Assembly: GCA_964019695.1 (NCBI GenBank)
Contig: OZ026515.1
Location: forward strand, 71,745,644-71,809,643
Direction of reading: 5' to 3'
DNA: 64,000 bases
DNA from: Loripinus fragilis
Lineage: Eukaryota > Mollusca > Bivalvia > Lucinida > Lucinidae
The translations under genes and the position numbers were made by a program. A model generated the notes under the pieces. The model saw only the letters and a list, made by a program, of their open reading frames with translations. It did no database searches and was not told the DNA's origin. Positions 1-11,328 of this stretch are shown piece after piece. Every line of letters starts with the position of its first letter. Within the stretch, counting starts at the first letter, position 1.

Positions 1-181
1 CCAACAATGTGGTATGTGCGACCAACAAAGCCTCAGATCAGCCTCAGAGCCTTTGCTAGTAGCTTGAGTATTCTATGATTATTAAGCTACTGACTGAACA
101 CCATGTGGAGTTCCTAAGCTTAAAATGAGGCTACACAGGCTCGTCTGAGTCTACACTTGTCGAAATGCCAGATTGTTGGAA
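1..181. repeat. MITE family A, left-truncated copy
   Basis: This stretch matches 3462-3664 along its length: both carry CCAACAATGTGGTATGTG near the left and end in ATTGTTGGAA. The window edge cuts the left end. It is non-coding. Its right end abuts a fragment of the CAGTAAAACC foldback family, so one element has landed beside or in the other. Confidence 0.75.
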
Positions 182-260
182 ATATATGCCATGGCACATT
201 TGTCAATAAGATCTTTTGTTTGGTCTATTTTTGAGTGGCCGTTTTACACAGGTTTTACTG
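182..260. repeat. Right-end fragment of CAGTAAAACC foldback family (P0)
   Basis: The fragment reads into GAGTGGCCGTTTTACACAGG and ends in TTTTACTG followed by TA, the same right end as the copies at 637-826 and 1885-2090. The left half is missing. Confidence 0.7.
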
Positions 261-636
261 TATATAGCTTTTAACAAGTTTTTATTTCTCAACGGATAAA
301 TGGCAATATTTTTATGTCCTCCCACAGAAGTGGATGGGGACATATTGTTTTTAGTAGGAACGCCATAGGTTTTGGGAGTGATGCTTTCTAGTGTGCAAGA
401 TATCTCATGAACTAGTGGGAACATTTGAATCAAATTTACATAAACATAACATTGGCCTAATTTTCAAGTCCGCAGTGGAGATAAATAGAACAAATTTGAG
501 AGTGTGTGGTGGGGGACATCTGTTTTCTTTCAAAATAAAGACTTTTACTGTAGTAATCATCGGGAGCGAGTATAATACCTGCCTTGCTGGTGAGTGCATT
601 TTCTGTCATGTAAAATGCATTTTATTCTTTAGGGAA
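261..636. other. No recognisable gene or element
   Basis: AT-rich sequence. Overlapping ORFs of 64-83 codons on both strands have no motif, no signal and no related copy in the window. Confidence 0.5.
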
Positions 637-826
637 GAGTAAAACCTGTCTTAAGCGGCCACTAAAAAAGAAGACCAAAAATGGTTTTCAAGCCCAACTA
701 TCGCTTAATGCAGGTCAAAAGTATTGCAAAATGCTGCAATACTTTTGGCCTTCATTAAGCTACCATGTGTCATTAAAATTTTTGTCTTGTATATTTTTGA
801 GTGGCTGCTTAAGACAGGTTTTACTG
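637..826. mobile_element. Foldback MITE, CAGTAAAACC family (P1)
   Basis: The two halves are inverted copies. The left starts AGTAAAACCTGTCTTAAG and GCGGCCACT; the right ends with AAGACAGGTTTTACTG. The centre folds around GCAAAATGCTGCAATAC. TA follows the right end, as expected for a Tc1/mariner-pogo type target duplication. There is no coding capacity. Related copies lie at 182-260, 1885-2090, 26094-26179 and 39882-40045. The superfamily is inferred from the TA site and the CAGT start. Confidence 0.8.
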
Positions 827-1348
827 TACATTAAAATAACCAGCATGGTGCGGGCTAAGAAATTAGGTTTTATCATTGACACAAGGTTAGCATTTTTCTC
901 ATGAGGGCCAATATAGTAAAACATTTTATCTGAATATTTTTGTCTAGTCTTAAAAGGATCTAGTCGTAATGTGTTCATTTCCCAGCCTTTTTTACCGGAG
1001 GGGACTATAAGTTTACCATACATCCATCTACATGTATTTGCCCAACCATCAGTCTATCATGGGATAATCAGAACTTGTAACTGATCAATAAATCTTATAA
1101 ACAGAGATTGTAAGGCTGAGGATCTTCCAAAATTTATGGCAATATTTACATTCCTATTGTAGCAACTTCAATGAAACCAACATGTTAGGCTGCTTGTATT
1201 TCTAGATGCAAAACATGGAACTATCTTCACACCGGATAGGTGGCAATCGAAAACATTCATTCTATCGACGAATGTATATAAAAATCGTTAGAAATAGAGT
1301 AAAACTCTTAAATCTTAATCTCTGTTTCTGGGGCATATTGAATTGTAT
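827..1348. other. Unassigned; short dispersed similarity at 1210-1300
   Basis: No gene is seen. The stretch 1210-1300 resembles 28440-28545: both hold a block like GGTGGCAATC, then a CGACGAA, then TAGAAA, in the same order and spacing. This suggests a diverged dispersed repeat of unknown type. Confidence 0.35.
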
Positions 1349-1521
1349 ACAACAACCCTTCTTGAATCAGCGGAAGGGAGGAGATTGGTCGTAGAAACTA
1401 TTTCATGATCAATCTCCAAGAAAGTATGGGACCAGGCCGGGATCAAACTCTGACCCCTGGATTTGCAGTCAGACAGGTATCTGCAGTCAGACACTTTACT
1501 GACTGCGCTAAGCGGCCTTGT
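1349..1521 (-). repeat. tRNA-Cys-like SINE, 3'-truncated copy (S1)
   Basis: Read on the minus strand, this has a tRNA-like head with the A box TAGCGCAGTCAGTAA, an anticodon arm with GACTGCAGAT (GCA anticodon, Cys-like) and a B box of the GTTTGATCCC type. A body shared with 50810-51148 follows and stops at the AACAACCCTTCTTGAA segment. The anticodon-arm segment appears twice in tandem, as in the 50.8-kb copy. It is a degenerate, non-autonomous retroposon. Confidence 0.8.
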
Positions 1522-1822
1522 GAATTTTTGGGGTGTTGAACTTAGACATTATAACATCTACACCACCTTTGGAGTACTTACATTGTGTAATCTGTAACTC
1601 CCAACAGTTTTCATTCCTTTATATTCAAACTTTGCCTAAATTATTAATGATTGTTCATGTTCACACATTGAAGTTGTGTACCGGCAATACAGATCCAGAG
1701 CAGAGTTTGGTCTTGTTTTAAATATGCACTCGTATCTAAAGGCCTGATTGCATTTGCTGTATTTACATCACATGCTCTTAGAAACTCATACAGAACTAGT
1801 TAGTGTACTTTGAACCCTATTT

Positions 1823-1868
1823 GCATTCAGAATGGTTAAAACCTGAAAATTTTAACCATTCTGAGTGC
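1823..1868. repeat. Short hairpin, 19-bp arms
   Basis: The arms run GCATTCAGAATGGTTAAAA and its near-complement (18 of 19 pairs) around an 8-base loop. It could be a small foldback remnant. No flanking duplication was identified. Confidence 0.55.
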
Positions 1869-1884
1869 AGTAGAATATACCATA

Positions 1885-2090
1885 TAGTAAAACCTATGTA
1901 AAATGGCCACCCAAAAATAGACAAAACAAAGATCTTAATGACAAATGGTACAATAATGAAGGTCGAAAGTATTGCAGAATGCTCCCCTTGGAGCATTCTG
2001 CAATACTATTGACCTGCATTAAGAGATAATTGGTCTTGAAAACCAATTTTTGGTGTTTTTAAGAGTGGCCGTTTTACACAGGTTTTACTG
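1885..2090. mobile_element. Foldback MITE, CAGTAAAACC family (P2)
   Basis: A complete copy of 206 bp bounded by TA at 1883-1884 and 2091-2092. The left end is TAGTAAAACCTATG and the right end CACAGGTTTTACTG. The centre is a palindrome around GGAGCATTCTGCAATACT. It is the best-bounded member of the family in the window. Confidence 0.85.
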
Positions 2091-2147
2091 TACATCATAT
2101 TGGAAATGTCTAAGGACACTTTGAAGGAGGCTCGTTTTTACAGTTAA

Positions 2148-2667
2148 AGGGTACGGCAACATTAAAAGCAAGTGCGTTTGACATGCAGGCCCTTATTAGA
2201 CCATGCAATCTGCCACAAACCCGATCAAAATCCGATATCAAATAAGAAAGTTAGAGCAATTCGAAAATCAAAATTCTGACTTATATTAAGCCAATGGAGG
2301 CTGCCATTTTGAATATTTAATTAATTTCCTATAAATTTTGACCAGCCAATAAAATCCCATATTTCAATGCAAACTATACAAATCTTATTTCAAAATCAAC
2401 TATTTTCAACAGAAGAATCAATACAAATGCAAAAGAAGTTAAAATGAATAGCTGGAAACTAGTTATTCTGTTTATGCATATTTAATTAGGGCTGTATGTC
2501 ATCATGAAGCCTAAAATGGCCGCCCGCCATTGCTTTCAATTATCTACTACACAAACATCTGTAACTTCCTTATTTTTCATTCGATTATGATCGGGTTTGC
2601 GACAAATTGCATTAATTAATAATGGCTAGCCGCTCAGATTCACTTGCTTTCAATGTTGCCGTCCGCT
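2148..2667. mobile_element. TTAA-flanked MITE with ~100-bp terminal inverted repeats
   Basis: TTAA occurs at 2144-2147 and 2668-2671. Inside, the left end AGGGTACGGCAACATT pairs with the right end (complement AGCGGACGGCAACATT). Similarity continues inward through AAGCAAGTG, ACAAACCCGATCA and AAATAAGAAAGTTA. There is no transposase ORF. TTAA target sites are typical of piggyBac and Kolobok transposons; which one applies here cannot be decided from the ends alone. Confidence 0.85.
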
Positions 2668-2671
2668 TTAA

Positions 2672-3008
2672 GCAAATTGACAAATGTGGTTAATTACTAA
2701 TATTTACATGATATAGCGCTGTTGTTGGTATGGATATGAGACTGAAAGAGGGTAGGGGACTTCATGTTAATTTTTTTTTATCTCATTAAGTAAAGATTTT
2801 GTTAAATGTGCAATAGAATTCCAGATTCTATATGATAGCTCTTTGAGGCTATTTCTAATGGTATATATTTGTATATTTAATTTACTGCTTCTTGTTAATA
2901 CTGAAGTTTACATTATTTATTGTATGTGTTAATATTGATGTTGACTGTTTGTATGTTTTTGATTTAATTGGATATGATTATTGTTTATTGATGAAAGTGC
3001 CTTTGCTA
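2672..3008. other. AT-rich, nothing recognised
   Basis: No ORF, repeat or RNA signal stands out. Confidence 0.4.
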
Positions 3009-3245
3009 CTGTCCTACCAGCCAAGAGTGACAGTGGCGTCATGTGTTGTTATCAGGGACCTATAAGCGATATATCGTTTGCGTATTAGATAGATAATTTG
3101 TGTATTAATCCTATCCTGTGGATAGGATTAATACACAAGTGATCTATCGATTCGCGTTAGCTCAAGTGGAGTGTACAAGTCAATGTATTACTTGACAAAT
3201 GTAAACAAAATGTTACATCACTGTCACTTTTGGTTGGCTCGACAG
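3009..3245. mobile_element. Palindromic MITE, CTGTCC family (M1)
   Basis: The element is bounded by TA on both sides. The terminal repeats are CTGTCCTACCAGCCAAGA and the complement of TTGGTTGGCTCGACAG. The middle holds a perfect hairpin built on GTGTATTAATCCTATCC. A second copy at 16093-16317 shares both ends and the central hairpin. It is non-coding and probably Tc1/mariner-type, judging only from the TA site. Confidence 0.85.
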
Positions 3246-3449
3246 TAAATATTGAACATTATATTATATATGTGTGTTGTAGGTCACCTAGAGGAACATA
3301 GGTATTTTCATAGGTCAAAATAAGCAAAATATTGTAGCGTGAAATTGTGATTATTTTCTTGTCTGACAGTTAAAACATATGATTTTTGGTGCTCAAAAGA
3401 GCAGTCTCAAAGAGATTGTTCTTTTGAGAACACACACCAGAATTGAACT

Positions 3450-3676
3450 GCGACATGAGATTTCCAACAATGTGGTATGTGCAACCAGCAAAGGTTCAGA
3501 CCAGCCTGTGCATGCGCGCAGACTGGTCAGAGCCTTTGCTATTCGCTTGAGTATTCTATAAATGTTAAGCTACTGAACGAACAGCATTTGGAGTTTCAAA
3601 ACTTAAAAGGAGGCTGCACAGGCTCGTCTGAGGCTAAACTTGTAAAAATACCACATTGTTGGAACTCACATGTCGC
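3450..3676. mobile_element. MITE family A, complete copy
   Basis: The terminal inverted repeats are about 28 bp: GCGACATGAGATTTCCAA on the left pairs with the complement on the right with a few mismatches. The inner TTCCAACAATGTGGTAT matches exactly. The inside is shared with positions 1-181. The 60-80 codon ORFs that overlap it are by-products. Confidence 0.75.
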
Positions 3677-4639
3677 TGCTTATATGTCTTGGATGAGAAA
3701 TGAGATTTTCTTGTCATAATCACTCTCTTATCTGGGGCTATCATGCTAATCTATGGTTTATACATATGTACCAGAATGCATTGTTCCAGATAAGCAAATA
3801 ATATTTAAAGCTTAATTTGTGTTATTTTCTTATCTCTAAATCTAAACATATCATGTGAGTTCTCAAAATAACTGTATCATCGAGGCAGTTCTTTTGAGTA
3901 CCCACAGCATATGTTTAGGGTGAGAAATAAGAAAATTAATTCCGACTTTAATTCAGCCTATCTTGTGCCCTGATAATGATTTTAGAAGGACTAACCATTC
4001 TAGTAACTTACCGTCCAGTAACTTACATGTCACATATCGCTTACTTGCTCTTTCTGCTTTGGCCAAAGTTAAAAATTGATCATGGCAATAGTAAAAGCTT
4101 AGCTAATGAAATATTGACATAATGCCGATCCCAACTGCAGCAGATGACAAATTTTGCGACATCTTTGCTAATTTTTGGAAAAAATAAGGTATGATATAGC
4201 ATTAAAATTGTCTGCCAGCAGGAGATTCACATGAAAAATCATGCCTTATTTGTTATTTTTGTAACCGCAGCAAAATTTTAACACAGCAAAATTTGAAATT
4301 ATGGTCTGTTGCAAATTATGGGTGACACTTTATGGGTTAAGTTGTAAAATAAATTTACAATTAAACCTACATTTTTTTCTGGAATTAATGTACATTGCAT
4401 CACGCTTCTGATTGATTTCATAATGTTTTAAGGTGGGGTTAATTGTTTTTTTGTAAATAAATGTGACACACTTGAATAAATACACTGTAGAGATAAACTC
4501 AGTCTTAAGTGAAAGAGACATCTGATGGGTGCAGAAAGTAGATTGAACCTTTAAACCATAAATTGCTTTATTTTTTACATGCTGGATAATTTTGCATGCC
4601 TTTTGTCATCTGCTGATTTAAAAATCTTTCAGAAATACC
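3677..4639. other. AT-rich; one foldback at 3843-3917, no gene
   Basis: The stretch 3843-3917 folds on AAACATAT/ATATGTTT ends with inner CTCAAAA/TTTTGAG arms. The rest is AT-rich without a recognisable gene; ORFs of about 60 codons carry no motif. Confidence 0.4.
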
Positions 4640-4819
4640 ATCAGAGTTTCTAACAGTTTAGATCCAGATCAGGTCTGACATTTTGTACTTTCAGTTATTT
4701 GATGGGCTAGTCCAATTATTATGTCTTCGTTTGCTCAGATGGTTAAGTTTTTATAATATTTTGTGTAATATTCATTGTTTATATGGCATCATTCCTCAAG
4801 AAATACATTCCAAAGTGTT

Positions 4820-5048
4820 TTAACCCTTAAAGGGCCTGAAAATGTATCTGAAAATGTTGTCTGCTTAAGTGGTCTGCTGCATATATTTGTAAACACTATT
4901 GACTAATATAAGTATAGAGGCAAGCAATGTGTTCCCAGATAAGACTGCTCCTAGCAGTCTGATCTGGTATCCACTGTTTGTCTAAGGGGCCTTTAAAAAA
5001 TTTCATCAGATGACAAGCGGACAACTTTTGATGTGATTTAAGGGTTAA
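4820..5048. mobile_element. TTAACCC palindromic MITE, family G
   Basis: The element starts TTAACCCTTAAAGGGCC and ends TTAAGGGTTAA. In the middle is a palindrome of the AGACTGCTCC/AGCAGTCTGATCTGG type, followed by CACTGTTTGTC. The same plan recurs at 14109-14240, 16337-16579, 38058-38228, 43705-43815 and 57279-57492, and in fragments near 4640-4700, 6785-6870 and 56.0-56.5 kb. It is the most frequent repeat in the window. Confidence 0.8.
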
Positions 5049-5159
5049 TTAATTTTCAGTGAGCACTACCTTGACAACAGTTCTGTATTATTACTACTAT
5101 AAGACAAGGGTTCTTTTCTCTGAGACTACTCAAGTATGTAAATCTGTCATATGGAGTCA

Positions 5160-5590
5160 GAGGGGAAAAAGACACAGAAAAAAGTCAGTTTTGAGCAGGA
5201 AAGTCACAGTTTTGGGCAGGAAAAAAGTCACAAATTTTGGCAGGAAAATAATCACAGTTTTGGGCAGGAAAAAAGCACACACTTAATCAGAAAGTTAATT
5301 GACAAAGAGTGCTAGATTTTACATCTGTAGACCAGGCCTCGAGGTTATAAAATTTGAGTACAGTTTCAGACTCAAAATAAAGTGCAATGATTGGCTGTTT
5401 GTGGACACGTCAATCATTGCCCTTTATTTTGAGCTGGAGAATGATCTCAAGTTTTATAACCTCGAGGCCAGGTACATACAGCAGGAAAATGATGCTACCC
5501 CAATTTTTTTTGTTGTTGTCACTTATTTTCTGTGACTTTTTTTCCTATGATTTTTTTTCCATGACTTTTTCTTGTGACTTTCTTTCCTAT
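5160..5590. repeat. Inverted pair of short tandem arrays flanking a foldback
   Basis: The left array (5165-5280) repeats AAAAGTCACAGTTTTGGGC-type units of 24-30 bp. The right array (5515-5590) holds the reverse-complement theme TGTGACTTTTTTTCC. The GAGGTTATAAAA foldback (5331-5472) sits between them, so the whole forms a larger imperfect inverted repeat. ORFs across it are repeat artefacts. Confidence 0.65.
5331..5472. mobile_element. Foldback MITE, GAGGTTATAAAA family (F1)
   Basis: The left end CCAGGCCTCGAGGTTATAAA pairs with the right end TTTATAACCTCGAGGCCAGG, with an inner palindrome around TCAATCATTGCCC. Related copies: 16669-16823, 23511-23680 and 39019-39254. Confidence 0.8.
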
Positions 5591-5655
5591 CACTACCTTG
5601 TGTTTTTTACCTATAGAATTGTTTTTTGTCTTTCAAAACATTCCAAAAAATTATA

Positions 5656-6152
5656 CAGTCATGGGACAAAATTATTCTCCACCGTGACGTCCCCGTTTAA
5701 AACAGTGCATTTCCAGATTTTTTGTAAAAATTACTATGACAAAGTTAATAGGTACATTATATAAAAATCACACAGATGAAAAGCAAATTGGAAATAGCAA
5801 TATACAATATAAAAAAAATTAAGATAATTGCGCCTTTGGTTCTCAAGTAGACACTTAAAGTGGACGTAAATTTTAAAATATCATGATTCCCATTGAAGCT
5901 TATGTTAATGTCACCGAAAAAATGACATTTTAATTTTTCTCTGTGTTTATATAACTAACATACGAAAACAATAGACAGTAGGAAGCTACAATAAAAATGT
6001 TTATTGTGTAAATCAATTTTCTTTCATTTGGTACTGATTTCATGATTGTAGCTTCTAGAGTTTTGCAACAATTATTCTTGCAAACAAATCTGGAAATACA
6101 CTAATTTGAACAGCGATGTCACAAGATGGCGAATAATTATGTCCCGTGACTG
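5656..6152. mobile_element. TA-flanked MITE with ~68-bp inverted repeats
   Basis: TA lies at 5654-5655 and 6153-6154. The left end CAGTCATGGGACAAAATTAT matches the complement of the right end (CAGTCACGGGACATAATTAT), and the pairing continues with gaps to the shared ATTTCCAGATTT. Its length is 497 bp with no transposase. The TA site and CAGT start suggest a Tc1/mariner-pogo group. Confidence 0.85.
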
Positions 6153-6154
6153 TA

Positions 6155-7544
6155 GGCCTGTCTTGTTAGAATGATCCAAAATAAGGGATTTTTGTGTTTA
6201 TAGCTCACCTGAGCCAAAGGCTCAAAGTAAGCTATCCCAGTTTGCTTTTCTGACAAGAATTTTGCAAATTCCAGCCCTGTAAACTGATATTTTATTTGAG
6301 AACAGAAAGGTGTTCAAAATTTTAGATCATTTACCTTGGGCTTTATCCTTACTATTTAGTTGTGCTCTCATGTGCTGGATGATTGAGTCTAGCAGATATG
6401 TTTGAGTGTGACTTGGTCATACACCCTGTAGACAGGTGTTTTAATGACAGGGCTCATAACACCTTAATTCTCAAGTGGATTGAGTTCATTTTCAATCTAA
6501 GGGAGGTCTGGTGTGCCTCATCATTTTTGTCATTTTTTTAGCAGTGTAGACTGAACAGAGACTACATTCTGTGGCATCTGACCATGGTATACATTGTTTT
6601 AACCATGTCCCTTTTAAGGGATGTGAGGTTGTATTGAGTTAATGAAGTAGACGACCTGTAGGCATTAGTGTTTGTGATGTCACCAGTGGATAATATTTCA
6701 TAGGCACTGGGATAACCTGGCAGAATGCAGCTTTACAAATGCTAATAAAAGTTTCTGTTAGATCATCATGTAAATATCATGAGAGTGTCAAAAAATTTGA
6801 TTCTGGATCGGGTATGACATCATGTCAGTCAGGCCTGTTTTGGATCCAAACTGTTTGCAAAAATATCAGCAGACAAAAAAGTAGTAGTTAGCTGTTATAA
6901 TTGATAAGTAATTGTTAAGTAATTCTTTAAGATGGATTGAAGCTAGGTGTCTAGTTTTTTTTACATGATATCTCATTCCTTACTTTGTGTTCAGCAAAGG
7001 CTCTTTTGAGACTGACTATATATACAAGCCTATCGGAGCCTTTGGAAGTTGCCAAATACAAGGAACATGCTCATTTATTCCTTTACTGTTGTTGGAAAAA
7101 TGGACATGTTCATTGTGTGTGATAGGCAATACAGGCTTAATGGTTTTTAAGAATCTCACTAGTCAATGCATGTATTTACATTTTGGCAGATGTTTTATTC
7201 AGTATCATTTTACTTCCAACTTTTTGGTGTTAATTGTCTTTTTATTATGGTCAAGTGGGGTACATTCAAACAGCAGGGCTAATTCAGAGAATAACTTTGT
7301 TCCTTTTACATGCCTGATCGTATTTTTGGAATAAAAAAAAATTGACAGTTAAAATTCTGATGTGATAGCTAATGCGTTATCTAATGTGGATCTTCACTGT
7401 TTAGGAATATTACGTCCAAATTTATCTGCTGTTGAAGGTTCCTGACTTGGCCCAATTCCATTTTATATTTATATTGAAAAAATATTTTTTTGTGGCTTCT
7501 ATTGTGCTTCTGAATAAATGGGTAAAGAAAAATGTTGTTAGATA
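6155..7544. other. Mostly unassigned; family-G fragment near 6785-6870
   Basis: AGCTCACCTGAGCC near 6200 is a sequence I associate with dispersed molluscan repeats. Near 6785-6870 there is a family-G-like piece ending GGATCCAAACTGTTTGC. A 115-codon ORF at 6987-7334 has no recognisable domain and is not supported. Confidence 0.35.
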
Positions 7545-10500
7545 TTATTTTGCCTCAAAATCTATGGAGAAATGGGGTATTGCTGAGTGCGGGCTGTCAT
7601 TATTTTGTCTAAAGATCCATGGAAACATGGGGAATTGCTGAGAGAACACTGTCATTATATTGTTTCAAGATCCATGGAAACATGGGGAATGGCTGAGAGA
7701 ACACTGTCATTATTTTTGTCTCAAGATCAATGGAAACATGGGACATTGCTGAGAGAACACTGTCATTATATTATTTCAAGATCCATGGAAACATGGGGAA
7801 TGGCTGAGAGAACACTGTCATTATTTTGTCTCAAGATCCATGGAAACATGGGGAATGGCTGATAGAACACTGTCATTATATTGTTTCAAGATCCATGAAA
7901 ACATGGGGAATGGCTGAGAGAACACTGTCATTGTATTGTTTCAAGATCCATGGAAACATGGGGAATGGCTGAGAGAACACTGTCATTGTATTGTTTCAAG
8001 ATCCATGGAAACATGGGGAATGGCTGAGAGAACACTGTCATTATATTGTTTCAAGATCCATGGAAACATGGGGAATGGCTGAGAGAACACTGTCATTATA
8101 TTGTTTCAAGATCCATGGAAACATGGGGAATGACTGAGAGAACACTGTCATTATATTGTTTCAAGATCCATGGAAACATGGGGCATTGCTGAGATAACAC
8201 TGTCATTATTTTGTCTCAAGATCCATGGAAACATGGGGAATTGCTGAGAGAACACTGTCATTATATTGTTTCAAGATCCATGGAAACATGGGGAATGACT
8301 GAGAGAACACTGTCATTATATTGTTTCAAGATCAATGGAAACATGGGGCATTGCTGAGATAACACTGTCATTTTATTGTTTCAAGATCCATGGAAACATG
8401 GGGAATGGCTGAGAGAACACTGTCATTATTTTGTCTCAAGATCCATGGAAACATGGGGAATGGCTGAGAGAACACTGTCATTATATTGTTTCAAGATCCA
8501 TGGAAACATGGGGCATTGCTGAGAGAACACTGTCATTATCTTGTTTCAAGATCCATGGAAACATGGGGAATGGCTGAGAGGACACTGTCATTATATTGTC
8601 TCAAGATCCATGGAAACATGGGGAATGGCTGAGAGAACATTGTCATTATATTGTTTCAAGATCCATGAAAACATGGGGAATGGCTGAGAGAACACTGTCA
8701 TTGTATTGTTTCAAGATCCATGGAAACATGGGGAATGGCTGAGAGAACACTGTCATTATATTGTTTCAAGATCCATGGAAACATGGGGAATGGCTGAGAG
8801 AACACTGTCATTATATTGTTTTAAAATCCATGGAAACATGGGGAATTGCTGAGAGAACACTGTCATTATATTGTCTCAAGATCCATGGAAACATGGGGAA
8901 TGGCTGAGAGAACATTGTCATTATATTGTTTCAAGATCCATGAAAACATGGGGAATGGCTGAGAGAACACTGTCATTATATTGTCTCAAGATCCATGGAA
9001 ACATGGGGAATGGCTGAGAGAACATTGTCATTATATTGTTTCAAGATCCATGAAAACATGGGGAATGGCTGAGAGAACACTGTCATTGTATTGTTTCAAG
9101 ATCCATGGAAACATGGGGAATGGCTGAGAGAACACTGTCATTGTATTGTTTCAAGATCCATGGAAACATGGGGAATTGCTGAGAGAACACTGTCATTATA
9201 TTGTTTCAAGATCCATGGAAACATGGGGAATGGCTGAGAGAACACTGTCATTATATTGTTTCAAGATCCATGGAAACATGGGGAATGGCTGAGAGAACAC
9301 TGTCATTATATTGTTTCAAGATCCATGGAAACATGTGGCATGGCTGAGAGAACACTGTCATTATATTGTTTCAAGATCCATGGAAACACGGGGCATTGCT
9401 GAGATAACACTGTCATTATTTTGTCTCAAGATCCATGGAAACATGGGGAATTGCTGAGAGAACACTGTCATTATATTGTTTCAAGATCCATGGAAACATG
9501 GGGAATGACTGAGAGAACACTGTCATTATATTGTTTCAAGATCAATTGAAACATTGGGCATTGCTGAGATAACACTGTCATTTTATTGTTTCAAGATCCA
9601 TGGAAACATGGGGAATGGCTGAGAGAACACTGTCATTATTTTGTCTCAAGATCCATGGAAACATGGGGAATGGCTGAGAGAACACTGTCATTATATTGTT
9701 TCAAGATCCATGGAAACATGGGGCATTGCTGAGAGAACACTGTCATTATATTGTTTCAAGATCCATGGAAACATGGGGAATGGCTGAGAGGACACTGTCA
9801 TTATATTGTCTCAAGATCCATGGAAACATGGGGAATGGCTGAGAGAACATTGTCATTATATTGTTTCAAGATCCATGAAAACATGGGGAATGGCTGAGAG
9901 AACACTGTCATTGTATTGTTTCAAGATCCATGGAAACATGGGGAATGGCTGAGAGACACTGTCATTATATTGTTTCAAGATCCATGGAAACATGGGGAAT
10001 GGCTGAGAGAACACTGTCATTATATTGTTTTAAGATCCATGGAAACATGGGGAATTGCTGAGAGAACACTGTCATTATATTGTCTCAAGATCCATGGAAA
10101 CATGGGGAATGGCTGAGAGAACACTGTCATTGTATTGTTTCAAGATCCATGGAAACATGGGGAATGGCTGAGAGAACACTGTCATTGTATTGTTTCAAGA
10201 TCCATGGAAACATGGGGAATGGCTGAGAGAACACTGTCATTATATTGTCTCAAGATCCATGAAAACATGGGGAATGCCTGAGAGAACAGTCATTATATTG
10301 TTTCAAGATCCATGGAAACATGGGGAATGGCTGAGAGAACACTGTCATTGTATTGTTTCAAGATCCATGGAAACATGTGGCATGGCTGAGAGAACACTGT
10401 CATTATATTGTTTCAAGATCCATGGAAACATGGGGAATGGCTGAGAGAACACTGTCATTATTTTGTCTCAAGATCCATGGAAACATGGGGAATGGCTGAG

Positions 10501-11078
10501 AGAACACTGTCATTATATTGTTTCAAGATCCATGGAAACATGGGATATTGCTGAGATAACACAGTCATTATTTTGTATCAAGATCCATGGAAACATGGGG
10601 AATTGCTGAGAGAACACTGTCATTATATTGTTTCAAGATCCATGGAAACATGGGGAATGGCTGAGAGAACACTGTCATTATTTTGTCTCAAGATCCATGG
10701 AAACATGGGGAATGGCTGAGAGAACACTGTCATTATATTGTTTCAAGATCCATGGAAACATGGGATATTGCTGAGATAACACAGTCATTATTTTGTATCA
10801 AGATCCATGGACACATGGGGGATTGCTGAGAGAACACTGTCATTATTTTGTCTCAAGATCCATGGACACATGGGGTATTGCTGAGAGAACACTGTCATTA
10901 TTTTGTCTCAAGATCCATGGACACATGGGGTATTGCTGAGAGAACACTGTCATTATTTTGTCTCAAGATCCATGGACACATGGGGTATTGCTGAGAGAAC
11001 ACTGTCATTATTTTGTCTCAAGATCCATGGACACATGGGGTATTGCTGAGATAATACTGTCATTATTTTATCTCATGG
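7545..11078 (+). repeat. 55-bp minisatellite, about 64 direct units
   Basis: The unit runs from TTGTTTCAAGATCCATGG through AAACATGGGGAATGGCTG to AGAGAACACTGTCATTATA. Variants differ at a few sites (GGCATTGCTGAGATAA, TTTTGTCTCAAG, and GGACACATGGGGTATT towards the right end). 55 is not a multiple of three, so ORFs through it cycle frames every three units and are artefacts. Each unit holds a CCATG-GAAA-CATGG inverted repeat. A block near 8.15-8.93 kb recurs 1,210 bp (22 units) to the right. Confidence 0.97.
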
Positions 11079-11328
11079 ACACATGGACAAAATAATGACA
11101 GTGTTCTCTGAGCAATCCCCCATGTGTCCATGGATCTTTAGACAAAATAATGACAGAGTTCTCACAGCGATCTGGTACGAGTCCATGGATCTTGAGACAA
11201 AATAACAATAGTGTTCTTACAGCGATCCCCTATGTGTCCATGGATCTTGAGACAAATAATGACATGACATGCCAAATAATGACATAGATCTTAAGACAAA
11301 ATAATGACAGTGTTCTCTCTGCAATTCA
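11079..11328 (-). repeat. Inverted block of the 55-bp minisatellite
   Basis: After an inversion point near 11078-11092 the units appear as reverse complement (CAAAATAATGACAGTGTTC, then CCATGGATCTT). Four or five divergent units follow, then unique sequence. The nearest direct units share the GGACACATGG variant, which points to a local inversion of that subfamily. Confidence 0.93.

Noticed and set aside
7432..10444. ORFs of 66-91 codons through the 55-bp array with repeated HGEWLREHCHYI-type peptides
   Set aside because: The 55-bp period is not a multiple of three, so all frames are cycled. The ORFs start and stop with unit variants and have no gene context.
7545..11328. CRISPR-like array
   Set aside because: Units are contiguous with no unique spacers, and the sequence is eukaryotic.
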